A model generated the notes under the pieces. The model did no database searches and was not told the origin of the DNA. It worked only from the letters and a program-made list of their open reading frames with translations. A program made the translations under genes and the position numbers. A stretch of 64,000 nt of DNA from Elgaria multicarinata webbii (Eukaryota; Chordata; Lepidosauria; Squamata; Anguidae), in assembly GCF_023053635.1 (NCBI RefSeq), contig NC_086183.1, positions 34,143,501 to 34,207,500 on the forward strand, written 5' to 3'. This document shows, one piece after another, positions 1 to 12,910 of this stretch (position 1 is the first letter of the stretch; every line of letters begins with the position of its first letter).

Positions 1-539
1 GCTGAAATAGCCATACAAGTCAGCCTTGGTAGAGACGTTGAAGCAGGAAGAGCACAGAGATGAGAAATAGGTGCAGCGAGTAAGCACTGACCAGAATCTG
101 TTCAGGTTTGTGATCCAGAGGAGGAGAAAGGATGTGGGGGCAGAGCAGGGGCAGAGATTATGAAGTGGGGCCCATACTAGCTTGAAAAGCGGAGAAGGAA
201 AGGATACCGCATGCCAAAGGTCAAGTGGGGCCCTGGACCAGGAACTGGACTTCAATGAAGACAAGGGAGCATTTAAAGCAAATGTTTGCATGCGGCAGGT
301 TTGGGCCGGACGAATGCTTCGCACAGTCAAGAAACGCGTTTTTGGTGGGGACACAGGAAGTTGCACCACAGCTTTCCCTATGAAAAGAACAAAGTGTCCA
401 ATCCACAGCTGCATGGGCACGTGGGCGACCTTTCCAGAGGCACACGTGCTGCTGCAACAAGTCCCCAGGATGGAGAGTTCCAGGAACACCGTGGCTGTCC
501 CCAAACTAGGAGACCCAGGACCATAACGGGGGGGGGGGG

Positions 540-724
540 GGCGTAGCTCAGTCAGTGGAGGACCTGCTTTGCGCAGAGGAATCCCCCGGTTCAGTCTTTA
601 GCATCTCCTGCAAGAGGATCTTGGCTGCAGGGCTGGGAAAAGCCTGTCTCTGCCTGAGTCCCTGGAGAGCTGCTTCCAGCCTAAGCAGGGCAACCCTGGG
701 CTACAGGGCCTGATTCAGCATAAA
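540..724 (+). repeat. tRNA-derived SINE, full head plus body
   Basis: The head resembles a tRNA: a box A-like TAGCTCAGTCAGTGG at about 545-559 and a box B-like GGTTCAGTCT further on. A body follows with CCTGGAGAGCTGCTTCCAGC, which is shared with other SINE tails in this window (for example 54236-54318 and, reversed, 19668-19826). This is a Pol III-type retroposon and not a functional tRNA gene, because the cloverleaf is not maintained. A G-homopolymer lies directly upstream. The exact squamate family name is not certain. Confidence 0.75.
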
Positions 725-2726
725 CCATCACTGCATACGTCTGTGTGCTTTCCCAGAACCTGCCCTTGAGTTTGGATTTAGTCAGGGTCTGGGAAATATG
801 CCAGTCCAGCCTCAGTTCCCCTTTTTGCATTAGCCGGAACCTCGAAAAGATTTTGAGTAAGTTTATGCAGGCAGGATGTCGGAATCCCTATGCCTTAATT
901 TATTTAAGTGATCAATTAATTAGCTGACACATGTTCAACAAAACAAAAATCCCTTTAATAGTGTTTCAATTGATTCGTCTTAAACGCTCATATCTGCTTG
1001 TTATATAATTGAGGAAGTAAAGCATGGGGCAAGTTACACTCTAACGTTGCCACCGAGGAGAAGGGAGGGCGGTCTTTGTTATCGTCTTCTTCATTCTGAT
1101 GAGAACCAAAATTGCTCCCAGAAAAATGAGCAAGGCTGCCCGCTACACTGCAGCCTAAACCACTGACTGGCCGCCTCGCCATGTTAAACAGATTTGTTGA
1201 TTAATCTGCCAAGCAAACCATTAAGATTAGCCAACCAATTAATCAACACATTTAAGCCAACTGAAGCTTGCAAGCCTCTCTGCAATCCATAAAAGCAGTC
1301 AGGTTGTCTACGGCCTTGGCGGTTGGATGAGGGGGGAGCTAAAGGTCAGAATGTAGTAAATAAAAGGCACTCCAGGCGTGTGATATACCGGACGGCTCTT
1401 CTGAAAGAGAGGTCACTTTCCAGCTCTGCCTTTGGGGAGTCAGAAAGCACATTCAGTGGTTCCTTTCTGCCCAAAGAGATGCTGATGTTTCAGCCGCAGC
1501 GCCTGAAACACGGCACAGATGCCGTGAGACTCCTTTTCATTTTAACCGCCGCGGACTTCCATGGCTGCCCCTCTGGAATTAGTTCCTTCTATCCTAAAAG
1601 CTCATCCTGCAAATCCCACCAGTGCGCTTTTGTTGGGGGTTTGAGGTTGGCTGGCACTCTGCACATGCTCAGAGCCACCCCTTCCTTTCTAATTATTTCA
1701 CGGTGGTTACACGTTGAAAAGCAGCTGGCCCGGGTTACAGGAAGGCCGTGTTGGGTTTTCCCTCTTGCACTCCACAGAGAGGCCCCGGCAGCTCGGTCAC
1801 TTCTCAAGTCCAGGCTTGCATCAAAGCCTAGACGTGGTTATTTACTCAGACCTTAGAATTGCCAGACGCACCCAAACACGCCCAGGAGACGAAAACCCCT
1901 GACACACGGAGCTGGCGGGTGAGCTGGGGATTTGTGAGGCTTCCAGCAACGGCCCAAGCAGACATACCCTGCCTTGGGAGGGAGATCGGGATCAATCGAT
2001 ACTCTTTAAATCCATCTGCCTATTTCCAAAACCTCACTGTTCTCTGCTGTTTGAGATATTTTCTGTTTAATGCAGCAACTCAAAGCGCGCCCTTAACTCA
2101 CAGTTCCGCCTCTCAAAAGTTTATCGGCACTAATAGACCAACTAAAACCTTTTAGTTTAATAATCTACCTATGAGACCAACTAGGGTTGGCAATTGCTGC
2201 CCTAATTTGAGAGAATTTATGTCCTTACCATCTTTGCACCTAATTTTGAAATTGAGGCCATCATTTTTTCCCCACTGGCAGGACCCTTAAGAGCTACTAC
2301 ACAGGCAGAAAACCAACCAGAAGAGCTTCAACACGTTTTTACCTATTGAATTGCTGCCTATTGTGCTACTATTAAAAGCAAAGGGGGTCTGTGCTGCCCG
2401 GAGTCCAATGGAAAGTTTTGGGTTCCTGTAACCCAATCTCTCTGTCCATACAACAGCTGGTTTGTGCAGCCCATGTCCAAGCCAGCATGTGCGTTTCTGG
2501 GATATAAATAGGTGTGTGGCGGGATAATCAAATTGGGATCTGAGCACAGGCTGTTACTGGGAGCCAGAGCACCCGAGGGAATAGGAAGGAGGAAAGGAGA
2601 GAACCCATCAGGTACTCAGTCTTTGTGACACACCAGCCATATACTCAGTGACCCGCTACTACCTCTGTGCTCTCTACGAAAGGGGGTGGCCACGCTCATC
2701 GGTTGCAGCAAAAACCTCCCAAAGAG

Positions 2727-2920
2727 TGTTAGAGCAGTACGACAATGGAACCAGTTACCTAGGGAGGTCGTGGGCTCTCCCACACTAGAGGCCTTCAAGA
2801 GGCAGCTGGACAACCATCTGTCGGAGATGCTTTAGGGTGGATTCCTGCACTGAGCAGGGGGTTGGACTTGATGGCCTTGTAGGCCCTTTCCAACTCTGCT
2901 ATTCTATGATTCTATGATTC
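2727..2920 (+). repeat. CR1 LINE, 3' end
   Basis: The end of the CR1 second ORF (residues like LPREVVGSPTLEAFKRQLD) is followed by the 3' UTR and the terminal ATTCTATG-type microsatellite. It is a 5'-truncated copy of the same subfamily as those at 20017, 40403, 55952 and 62161. Sense orientation is +. Confidence 0.85.
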
Positions 2921-3446
2921 TTTTATGGCACCTTGAAGGTTAGGGGTACTTCCAGATGAGGCTTTCATCGTGCAATTGCCCTGATCCATTTATGGAATAT
3001 TGTCAGGGGTCCAGACAAAACTCTCTTTCATTTCCAACACTCCCATCTTTTCCCCATCTTTTTTCTTTCCACAAAAGAATCTGTTCAGGGAAAAAAGGCG
3101 GAATAGTTGCACAATGGATTTTGACCAGTAGTGCTAGGAGCCCACCATATGGAAGCAGCCTGACACAATTATTATGGCAGGTGTGTGTGTAAAATGCATT
3201 TACACACACAGAAATACGGGGAAAGAAGTATACACAGTGAAGCGAAAGGCAAAAGGAGTTTGTGACCATTCTATGTAAAGCTACATTGTGTACACAAGAT
3301 CAGCCTAGTGCTCACTTAGGGCCGTGCTTATCTTGCATTCAATTTAGCTACAGCTAGAACTGTCACAGAGTTTTTGCATTTCACTCTCCACCCCCATTGC
3401 CCTCACATGTTATGTATATATATTTGCTAACGAAGGACAACTCCAA

Positions 3447-3536
3447 CGCATCTGATGAAGTGGCCTCTAGCCAACCAAAGTGTCGGCCGTAATAAATCTA
3501 TTAGTCCCGAGGAGTCGCAAGACTCTTTGTTTGCTG
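3447..3536 (+). repeat. Unclassified interspersed repeat (family A)
   Basis: The core reads roughly 'CATCTGATGAAGTGG ... AATAAATCTATTAGT ... CAAGACTCTTTG'. Related copies occur at 7612-7712, 12827-12910, 46022-46085 and 57988-58110 in this window. They look like short 3' ends of a retroelement with a conserved tail, but I cannot name the family with confidence. Confidence 0.5.
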
Positions 3537-4010
3537 TCCGCAGCTGGATACGGGAGGAGAGATGAGGCCGGTGCCGGGCTGCTGATCGAAGTCCACAGGG
3601 ACCATCGTCCCAGTTGGGACGCGGCTGGGAACGGAGGAGGGCTTTCTGCTGGAGCTACCGGAGCGGCTAAGCTGCATCTTGGTATGTCCAAAGATCAGCG
3701 CCTGGAGATTCCATGAAAGGAAGCGTGTTTTTGTGATTTTAATGTTTACTTATGTTCTTCGGATAGTACAAATTGATCCCCTTTCTTTGTACTTCCCCCT
3801 TCCTGCAAGGAGCAGAGGGAGCGGGGGGACGGTTGTATTGTACAATCCCAAAAAAGGGCCACGAGAGAAAGAGAGAGAGAGAGAGGCCGTGAGCTGCCGA
3901 AGGCCCACCCACTGAATAGCACGGCTGAACAGGGATTTGAACCCAGACAGTAGTAAAAGTGGTAATAAGAACTGTTCAAACACAATAAAAGACAGATGAG
4001 AAGGGCAAGG

Positions 4011-4071
4011 GAGGAGGAGGAGGAAGAGGAAGAAGAGGAGGAGGAGGAAGAGGAAGAGGAAGAGGAGAGGG
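4011..4071 (+). repeat. Polypurine (GGA/GAA)n tract
   Basis: An almost uninterrupted purine run of GGA and GAA/AGA units on the + strand. It creates spurious poly-Ser and poly-Leu frames on the other strand. It is a simple sequence repeat with triplex-forming character and no coding role. Confidence 0.9.
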
Positions 4072-4716
4072 AAGCAGCTGAAATGGAAATACCAGGGCAA
4101 AAAGTCAGGGTTTTTAATGCCATTCAAGCACTAGACTGAGTCTCTTCCACAGAGGGGAGAATTTCGGCTTCTCCTGCTTTAACACTCGAAAAGCGATGCC
4201 AGAATTCAACTCTTGCATTGTAGCGCCGCGTCTCGATCCTCCTCTTTCTGACTGGCTGCGCTTCCTCGGTGGAAGGCATCCTGTGAGCATGTGAAGAGCT
4301 CCCTTTCTCTTCCAGGACCGAGCCCTGACATTCAAACTCCTTTCCAGGACTGGAATTGCACCCTGCCTGTGCGAGTGGGGAGAATCGAGTGATTGGGGAG
4401 AGAGCTTCCGAAGGGCCGGGCTGCCGGGAGGGGCAGGGGATGAACATCTGTGGGGCTGGAAGCTCTCCTTCCAGGGAACATGTGCCAGCCGCTGGCTCAT
4501 GGGCCAGTCTGTTGGAAAGCAGGTGGGCAGCGTAGTCCAGACTGACTTAATCTCATTTGGGCCGGTAATAGGGAAAGGAGAAGCCAATGTGCTTCGGGAG
4601 GGGAAGAGCACGTCAGGGAGGGGCAGAGCTCCTCTGCCCCATTCCAGCTCTCTCCCGGCCCCCGTCTCAGGAGCCTTTCTGCAAAAGCCCAGCACTTCTC
4701 ATGAACCAGCTTCTGG

Positions 4717-5281
4717 CATAGAATCATAAAATCATAGAATAGCAGAGTTGGAAGGGGCCCACAAGACCATCAAGTCCAACCCCCTGCTCAATGCAGGAAT
4801 CCACCCTAAAGCATCCCTGACAGATGGTTGTCCAGCTGCCTCTTGAATGCCTCTAGTGTGGGAGAGCCCACAACCTCCCTAGGTCACTGATACCCTGGAG
4901 AAGAGGCTGATGCTAGGGAAAGTGGAAGGCAAAAGGAAGAGGGGCTGACCAAGGGCAAGATGGATGGATGATATTCTGGAGGTGACAGACTTGACCTTGG
5001 GGAAGCTGGGGGTTGCGACAGCCGACAGAAAGCTCTGGCGTGGGCTGGTCCATGAAGTCACGAAGAGTCGGAAACGACTGAACGAATAAACAACAACAAC
5101 TGCTCTAACAGTCAGGAAGTTTTTCCTGATGTCCAGCGGGAATCTGGCTTCCTGTCACTGGAGCCCGTTATTCCGTGTCCTGCACTCTGGGAGGATCGAG
5201 AAGAGATCCTGGCCCTCCTCTGTGTGACAACCTTTTAAGGATTTGAAGAGTGCTATCGTGTCTCCCCTCAATCTTCTCTTC
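4717..5281 (-). repeat. CR1 LINE 3' end, interrupted by BovB
   Basis: On the + strand the copy begins with the terminal repeat (CATAGAATCATAAAATCATAG), so sense is -. It covers the 3' UTR and the C-terminal coding part of ORF2. The sequence is split at about 4891-5100 by a BovB fragment, after which CR1 resumes with TGCTCTAACAGTCAGG. About nine CR1 bases seem to be missing at the junction. Confidence 0.85.
4891..5100 (+). repeat. BovB (RTE) LINE 3' fragment nested in CR1
   Basis: The + frame encodes a typical BovB ORF C-terminus (residues like LMLGKVEGKRKRGRPRARW, then a TADRKLWRGLVHEVTKSRKR stretch). It ends with GAGTCGGAAACGACTGAACG and a short CAA-repeat tail, the hallmark of BovB 3' ends. 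It lies inside an older minus-strand CR1, so it inserted later. BovB is common in squamates and supports the taxonomic assignment. Confidence 0.85.
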
Positions 5282-6307
5282 ATGTGTGCCGTCTACCAGA
5301 GCACTTGGCACAAACCCTTCTGCTGAGCTTGTCTTGGTGAAGTTAATTAATTCATAGCCAGGAAACTGTTTTGGCTTAGGACCTTTCCCCATTCCAATAA
5401 TAATAATAATAAAAGCAACAGAAACAGAATAATCCTAAAATCCCAGCTGGTCCCTGCTCAAACTTCAGAGTTAAGACCTTCTTTCCCAGAGAAGGGCTGA
5501 GATGACCAGCTGAGATTTGGCTAAGCGGTGGAAGCCACACTGGGCCAAATTTAGCAACCATGTGTGGCCGCTTTGGCACGACGCAGAGAAGATCTCGCCA
5601 CTTTTGCGTGCTGTGCCAAAGCATTCGCACAATCCCTGTGCTACAACTCTTTTGCCCTGGCATCTAAGACCATCACGGTGTCAGGCTGTGGCTAGTCTAC
5701 AAAGAGAGTTTGGCAAACGGGAGAAGAGCTGGCTCTGAGGAACCTCTCTGCGTCTACTTTCCATTTCAGCAACGTATAGATGTGGGGCTTTGTGTATTCC
5801 GTCACTATGCAGTTGTGTATTGGGATGCAAAATTTAGCTCTTTGAGAGTTTTTTGTGTTTGAATAAAGTTTCTAGCCTTTATGGCTGAAAAGATAGCAGA
5901 ACGTGGCACCTGTAACCAAGACTTTTCTTGTGCTGGGTGTCTTTGGCCCACATTCACACATGCTGTCTGGTTACACAGTAACCACGTTCTTCCTTTTGTT
6001 CAGGCCTCCCTCTCCGCCCCACCCCTAACAACACCAGGACAATCATTAACACTCTCTGCACAGGCCAGCAAGGATGATATATGTCCTTCCGTTTCATTTC
6101 ACTCTAGCTCCCTCCACATCACAGACAGGAGGAGATCAGGACTTGGGGGGGGGGTGAGGGAGTCCATGCCCCCAGAAGCGTCTTGAGCCTCGCTTTTCAG
6201 CGGGATCAGTAAAGCGCCCAGTTCAGCACCAGAGCTGCCAACTTCTGAACTGGCTTCAGCTCCTGTGCTTGTCACAGTGGCATAACAAAGTAAGAGGAAC
6301 TCTGCGG

Positions 6308-6380
6308 AATCAGATCCACGGCCTGAGTAATCCAGCACTCTGTTCCCACATTGGTCTACCAGATGCTTCAATGGGAAGCC
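6308..6380 (-). repeat. CR1-like fragment (second subfamily)
   Basis: It contains 'CAGCACTCTGTTCCCACA' followed by GTCTACCAGATGCTTCAATGGGAAGCC. This matches the segment seen in the better-preserved copies at 15551, 33108 and 42736. It is short and diverged. Confidence 0.55.
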
Positions 6381-7611
6381 AACAGTGAGGGATCGTGTCT
6401 TATATAAAAACCTTCATACTACACATTTGGAGTGAATAAAACCTTGTCTTGAGAATTGCGCTCTATCCAAAAGAGGAAATATTTGATACGAATGTGTGTT
6501 TAATTAGTGAATTTTTCTGTTGGAAATATTGTGGGGGAGGGGACTAGTTTCCCTGGCCCAATTTTTTCTGTCTCTGTCCTCTTAGGCTTTCGTGTCTTTA
6601 GCTCAAACTGAATTGGCCCTCCACTACAACTGCTCCGTAACTTCTCAAAAGAGCCTCTCTAAAACCCTGTTAAATTCTAGATTTGTGGAACCTGACAGGT
6701 TGTTCAGAAAACACTTTGCACATGCTCGTCTGCACATCGCCCAAGGCTGTTTGAGCCCTGGTGTTGGAAACAGGTGGTGGAGGCCAGCCCTGATTCCTAT
6801 TGAACCCTCACCGTAACCCTGAGTCAAATCCTGGCATCTCTTGAGGCCAGAGGCGATCGTGCCACGAGAGATGCGAGTGGCTCGAGCAGCAGATTTTGGA
6901 CGTCACTAAAGGCAGCTAAGTGAGAGAAGGTCAAAACTCAACCATTGGGGCATGGCCCACCCAGACTTCCTCCCACCCAGACATCTATCCCATCCTCGTT
7001 GAAATGAATGGCACTGCAAACACACGTGCATTTCAACTGAGCTTGTGCTGGAGAACTTCTGTCAGACTGTGAGCAACTGCATTAATTAGCGGGTTGCCTT
7101 TGGCCGTGCAGCTCTTTCACACTGGGCACCGACATGTCGTAGGGCAGGGCCCTGCCTGGGCGGCTGCTCAGGTTCCGCACGTCGTGAGAGAGCATCAGGA
7201 GGAGATGCAAAAGCAGCCAGCTGCTGCAGTTACATTGCGCACGGTGGCAGCGAACGTTTCCACTGAACCTTGCATATGATTAACGATGCTCTACGTAACG
7301 CGTGTGTGTGTGAGAGAGAGACTGATTGGGAAAGGAGGGGGGAGGTTCGAAGGCTGACGCAGGGCTCCAGCTGCTCTTTGAAATATTCACCTCCAATGAA
7401 TCGGTGAAAAGTTCATCCGCACCTGCTCAGGTGCCCCATGCCAAATAAAAAATGGCATATCCTCCCACTGCATTACATTTACTTATTGCTATTCTACAGA
7501 GGAGAGGAGCCGTCGCATGTATTTTATTTTATTATGACCCTTTTTATTTATCGCTGGAGCCTTCCCACAAACACCAATGTTTAATTCTCAAGTTCCACTT
7601 CAGGTTAATGC

Positions 7612-7712
7612 TTCATGCACCTGATGACACGGACGGCGTCCGCGACAGGTTAAGGCATAATAAATGTGTTACTCGTTATAAGGTGCCACAAGACACTGTT
7701 GTTTTTGCTGCC
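7612..7712 (+). repeat. Unclassified interspersed repeat (family A)
   Basis: It shares the core CATAATAAATGTGTTACTCG...TATAAGGTGCCACAAGACAC with the copies at 3447 and 12827. Diverged; family unknown. Confidence 0.45.
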
Positions 7713-7943
7713 ATGGTGCACATGGTGGGTGCCCCTCTGGAAGCTCTTAAATTCAAGTTGCCAGAGGTAAAAGCTCCCTCCCCACAAACCCAGATATGTG
7801 TGGGCTAATTGTGGTTATTTAGCAGTTAGCATAAGGCACTCCGTACATCCTCATCAACCCTCTCTCATGTTTATTTACTTATGTGTTGCATGGCTAAGAT
7901 CTGGCTTAATTCTGCTGGAATTCTGGCTTAAAATCAACCTTCC

Positions 7944-8062
7944 CCAACCGAGGGCCCTCCGGATTTGTTAGACTGCAGCTCCCATCATTCCCAGCTGGCC
8001 AACATGATGAGAGTTGCAGTCCAGCACATCTGGAGGGCAACTAGGTAGAGGAAGGCGGCTCT
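7944..8062. mobile_element. Foldback MITE, diverged copy
   Basis: The left arm (CTTCCCCAACCGAGGGCCCTCC ... GACTGCAGCTCCCATCATTCC) is followed by an inverted right arm (TGATGAGAGTTGCAGTCCAGC ... GGAGGGCAACTAGGTAGAGGAAGGC). It is one of about fifteen copies of a palindromic, non-autonomous, hAT-like family in the window. Confidence 0.7.
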
Positions 8063-8748
8063 AAGGAAACCCAAAGAGTCACGACTGCCCCCCCGCTTAT
8101 AGGGGCACAACTGCTAACACACGTTTAAAACCTGGTCGTGCCGACAAGCACGCCCTGGAACGCTTGAGGAAAGCTTGTCATTTTGCCTTCTTGATTTCCG
8201 GTCAAGAAAGAACGACTCCACCGTGTGAAGCAAGGGGGGCCGACCGCGTGTTTAGGGAGATCCTGACTAGGTACCTTAACTGAAATCCTGACAGCGGCTG
8301 CTTCCAAACAGAGGGCTCCTGTTGCTACCAATGAGAAGGTCTTGTGCAGCTATTCCATTTCCTTCTCCTTAACAGACTTTCTGCGGGAAAAGGACAGAAG
8401 AGGCAGTGAGAAAACACGAGTGGGTGAATGAGCCAGGGCAACGGGGCTAAAAAACACGCTTTGTCTGGAAGCGCCCACTGCCATCCCCTCCCACCCACCC
8501 CCGCCCCCGCCCAGCAGCAACTGCTCCCTTCATCAAGAGGTGCACAAGTGCAGCTTGGCAGGAAACCCCCTCTCCAGCCCCCACCTGCTCCTCTGGTCTC
8601 AATACCAGCCCCCCCCCCCTGCATTGTTCTCCAGAGTGAAAACAAAGCAGCCCAGCCTCTGACCCACCGTCCCACTAAACAAACCAATCTCGTAGGAGAA
8701 TTGCCAGTCCTCCAATGAAGCTGAAGAGCTGGAGATTCAGGTCAGACT

Positions 8749-9052
8749 TAATTCATTGCTGAAACTCACTGCCAGGAGATGTGCTGATGGCCACCAACCT
8801 GCATGGTTTCAAAACGAGATGAGACCCATTCATGGAGGAGGAGGAGGAGGAGGAGGCGGCGGCTATCAATGGCTACTAGCCTGGATGGCTATATGCTTCC
8901 TCCAGCAGCAGAGGCACTTGAATACTAGTTGCTGGGGACCACCAGCTGGAGAGGGCGAATGCACTCATGCCCTGCTTGGGGGATTCTTGTAGGCATCTGG
9001 TTGGCCCAATGGGAATCAGGATGCTGAACTGGATGCGGCCTTTGGTCTGAAG
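8749..9052 (+). repeat. CR1-like LINE 3' end (second subfamily) with internal GGA expansion
   Basis: The segment starts ATTCATTGCTGAAACTCACTGCCAGGAGATGTG and runs through TATCAATGGCTACTAGCCTGGATGGC to GCTGAACTGGATGCGGCC, the 3' part of a second CR1 subfamily. Inside it the GGAGGAG motif has expanded to a (GGA)n/GGC tract at 8834-8862. Minus-strand copies of this subfamily are at 15551, 33108 and 42736. Confidence 0.7.
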
Positions 9053-11982
9053 GTCTCGTAACTCCTGAAACTCGTTGCCTTCTGACAGATGGAAGCAAAC
9101 AAAGTATCTCTGCTGTAGGCGTCTTGTTCCACTAAGTGAGCTGCCGTGCCTTTGCACTCCTTCGCTCCGATCAGATTTCTTACTGCAATTACATCTCATT
9201 TCTTGCCATGCCTCCCTGCTCCCCTTCCCACACATCTTGGGAGTAATGAGGGCAATCAGGGCTTAGAACTCTCTCCCTCCCCCCCCAGAAGGCCCCCTTT
9301 TCCTTCCCTGTTTCACACCAAGAGTCGTGCCAGCTTCTAAGGATTTTGTTAGCAGTCCCCCTGCCCCAGGAACAACACCTTGCAGGGCGTCATGGGAAGG
9401 CCGTAAGTGATGAACCAGTTTAAAACTGGTTGAAGTTTATAGTGTAGACACAGCCTATTGTTTATTTTAAAATTCTAGGAAATTACCTAGAAGAGCTGCA
9501 GGAGCAGAGCCGTGTAGGTTTCAGAACAATGCACATACATACTTTCTCTCTCTCTCTCTCTTTATTTATATATAGATATATATTATATCACACACACTAA
9601 AGTTCTTCCTGAGTGTTCTGTCATTCTGTAGATCAACGAATTTGGGATTTGGGGTGCCATTCCTCCTCCTTCGAGAAGCTGTTCCTCTTGTAGCACTTGG
9701 TCTCAATGTTTCAGGCTCACTAATTACTCTGCCACGGTGCTTTCACAGTGCACTGAAGTGAAATGGACCACACCGAAGGGAACTGATATGCATGGTGCAA
9801 TTGGTATTTATTTATTTATCTCTCTCTCTCACCAAGGTGAACCTATGTTTACGCCATGGCCACAAGCGCTCTTGTCGAAAGAAAGGCTGCATTGCCGACG
9901 GGGTGGAGAGCTGGAATGTGGGGAAGACTAGGGGTCCCCTGGCTCTGGTGTATGTTCACGCCCTGCCTTTAACTGGGACTTTTCATGTGAGGAAGAGGAG
10001 GTGCCTGGCGGCGGGCTGCGGGAGCCCCGCTGCTCTAGCACCAGCCTGTGTCTGCTTTGTTCGCTGCCCTTTAGAGCTTGGCGGGAGAGTTCGAGGGAAT
10101 CATGTCAGCAAGGATGGGGGGCCCCCAATGACCTTCAGTTCCAGCGAGTGGGATTAAGGGCCCAGAAAGGTCAGCATTAATTTTTCAGGAGCCCTTTCGT
10201 ACAGAAATTCAACATGCAGCACTTTGAGAGAAGTGAGTTAATTACAGAATTAACGCTTGCGGCGTTAAACTGGCGGTCAATTCCTAAAAAGACAGGCAAC
10301 CGGGGCTCCAGCGTGCCTTGCTCCTTTGGAAACCTAGATCTGGCCTTGGGGGTGCACTGTGGCGCTCTGGCCATGCTCAAAACGCTAAAAGGGAGAGTGC
10401 CCTGAAAGCAGCCCGGGAACTTTGACGCTGGTTGAGAATGGGGATGCCAGGGTGCCAACCGGAGCCACCCCTTCAAAGCAGACCACACCGACCCTCTGCT
10501 AGCTTCGCCGGTTACCATTTTGCTTCCGGGCTCAATTCCAAGTCCTCCTCTGAGCCCTGAACTGCCCGTGACCAGAATCCCTCAACCATCTCCCCGCGGC
10601 CCCCATGAGAGCCTGTGCCAGAGAACCTGCCTGCTAGCTTTTTGACCCACGGCTCTTGGGTGGCTGCACGGCTTGTTAACCACTCCAGCCAGCCAGGTCT
10701 GAACGTCATGACAACCTGTGCCCGGACGGGGTAATTAGGGAAATCAGCCGGCACACGCGGGGGTGGAGCCCCCATGGCTTATTAACCAGCCTTATATTGC
10801 ATCAACCGGCACTTTGCGTGCCTCGGCTTCTGTAGGGCAGCGGTCTACGCAAGAGGAGGCCTCTTTTGTTTTGTGGGGCACAAGATCCAGAACGGCCTCC
10901 CAAGAGAAGGGCGCCTGGCTCTATCACCGCTCCCTCTGGGACACCAAAGCCCATTTTGCTACAGCAGCGTTTCTTGGAAGGCTCTTAAGAAGTACTGGTT
11001 CTTAGCTGCTGAAATTTGTATTTAGATCTGCTGAGATTTGTAGTTGGATTACGTCCATTTTTACTGAGATTTCTTTTTTTACCGTTACAAGTTGCTTTGG
11101 TGATCTTATTGAAAGGCACAACAGTCATCCTCAAAATAATTGTAAGGAATAATTATTTACACGGTGGTCGTGCAGGCAGCCACATAAAGAACTGACCATC
11201 TATGGTGCCTGCACAGGTGGTCGTGGTGGCAGTGACCGTTTTATTCCCACAACACTGATCAGAAAGGTGGGGAACGGGTCATGAATGCTTGAATCCTACT
11301 AGGCAATGCCTTTATGAGGACTAGTTAAAATGTTACAAAGTAAGGATGAGCAAGCTTTTTCAGCTCACTGGAACTCTTCCTCAGGATAGGTGTTAACCAA
11401 AAAGGGAGGGGGGAAATGGTGGGGGAAAGAGAATGGAGTAAAACTGTACCTATGCATAGCGAAAAACACTACTAGTCTGCACTTTTTATGATGCAATGGA
11501 GGCTGTTTATGGAGACATAATTAGGTTACACCACGCCGGGTAGAAGAAATATCTCAGGTTGCAACCGAGGCTATGAGGGAAAGGTGCAGGCATTTCTTCC
11601 CTCTTCGAAAATGTAAAAGGTGGGCACTTAGGTGTCTTACCTGAACTATGGACAAACCAGGAATTTAGGAGGACAGAATCATTTAATGGCTGTAGGCTAT
11701 TTAAGACAATCCACAGAATCCTGGACTATATCACTTCTGTTTTGCAAATGGGTGGGTGGGATTGCATCCCTGAATGCTCTCCACAGCATGGGGGAGAGAT
11801 AGGCGGAACCCTTCTTCCTAGCATGCTATTTTTTTATGTGCAGGAAGTTCAAAAGCAAAAATAAAGAAGCATTCAACTATGCAACTCCCACTCCGCTGTG
11901 AAGTGGGACAGTTCCAAAAAAGGTTTACTACATAATTTTGCTGATTGTCTGACTCGCAGGTGCAGCGTGTGAGTGAGCGACT

Positions 11983-12048
<66 letters not shown>
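11983..12048 (+). repeat. Compound (GT)n(GA)n microsatellite
   Basis: About 12 GT units switch directly to about 20 GA units. Such compound dinucleotide tracts also occur at 52610-52694. Confidence 0.95.
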
Positions 12049-12051
<3 letters not shown>

Positions 12052-12826
12052 CTCGTGTAGAAATGGGGTGAGGATGATGCCCAGAACTTTCTGGAGTGGG
12101 CCCTACACCCGATTCTCCGCAGTCTGCAGCATCGGAAGACTTGTCGTTTTATTAACTTTGTTCGACTCGAGGATGACGAGGAAAGGTAAACCCGCACAAA
12201 GCAGAAACCCTGGAAATGGCTGCAGGCAATGGACCAAATCCCTCTGGTGGCCAATATGCCATGGACTCGGGTCACCCAGGAAGCACAGCTTGCACTTTTA
12301 TCAGGAGACTTGTGACACACATTTGCATGCTCGCTCACTCCTTCAGAGTTTGAACTGTTGCAGCTTCACCTGCAAACCAGCTGTTTGCTTGGTTTTGCCT
12401 GCTTGCTCACCCTTTAGAGTCCAAAGTTTTGTCTGCGGTTCTGATCATTAAGGATGTTTCCCACTCCGATCTCCTTGCATCACCCCACAACGTCCCCCCC
12501 GCCCCGGTGCATCCCGTCCACTTTCAAGTGTTTTATTGACAAGCGGGTGTGTGTGTGTGTGTGCGTGTGTGGCAACCTCTCCAGATGGTCTCTTCTTCCG
12601 AGAACAGTCAAGCGGAGGGGCAAGGTTTGGGGGGTGTTTTGGCCACTCACTTAGGTAAACAGCAGGCTTTGGTTTAGTTACGGGCAGCGGCTTGGCTCCA
12701 GGCCACCGATGTCAGTGCGAAAGGAGTTGCACCTTCAGGGATACATGCGGGCAGTGGAGAAGCGGGTTTGTTGCAGCAAAAATAAGGAAGAGTCTTACAA
12801 TACTTTACAAGCGAGCCCATTTATTA

Positions 12827-12910
12827 TGGCATAAGCTTGCATGTTTATGAAAGCTTATGCTATAAACACATGCCTTTAGTCTTTACGGTGCCACAAGACT
12901 CTTTTTTCGC
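12827..12910 (+). repeat. Unclassified interspersed repeat (family A)
   Basis: It contains GAAAGCTTATGCTATAAACA and TAGTCTTTACGGTGCCACAAG, the same tail as the copies at 3447 and 7612. Confidence 0.45.

Noticed and set aside
540-615. Possible tRNA gene
   Set aside because: Boxes A and B are present, but the stem pairing is not maintained and the sequence continues into a SINE body.
1323-1856. 177-codon + frame as a possible gene upstream of GPR4
   Set aside because: No recognisable domain, no splice context and overlapping open frames of similar size in other frames.
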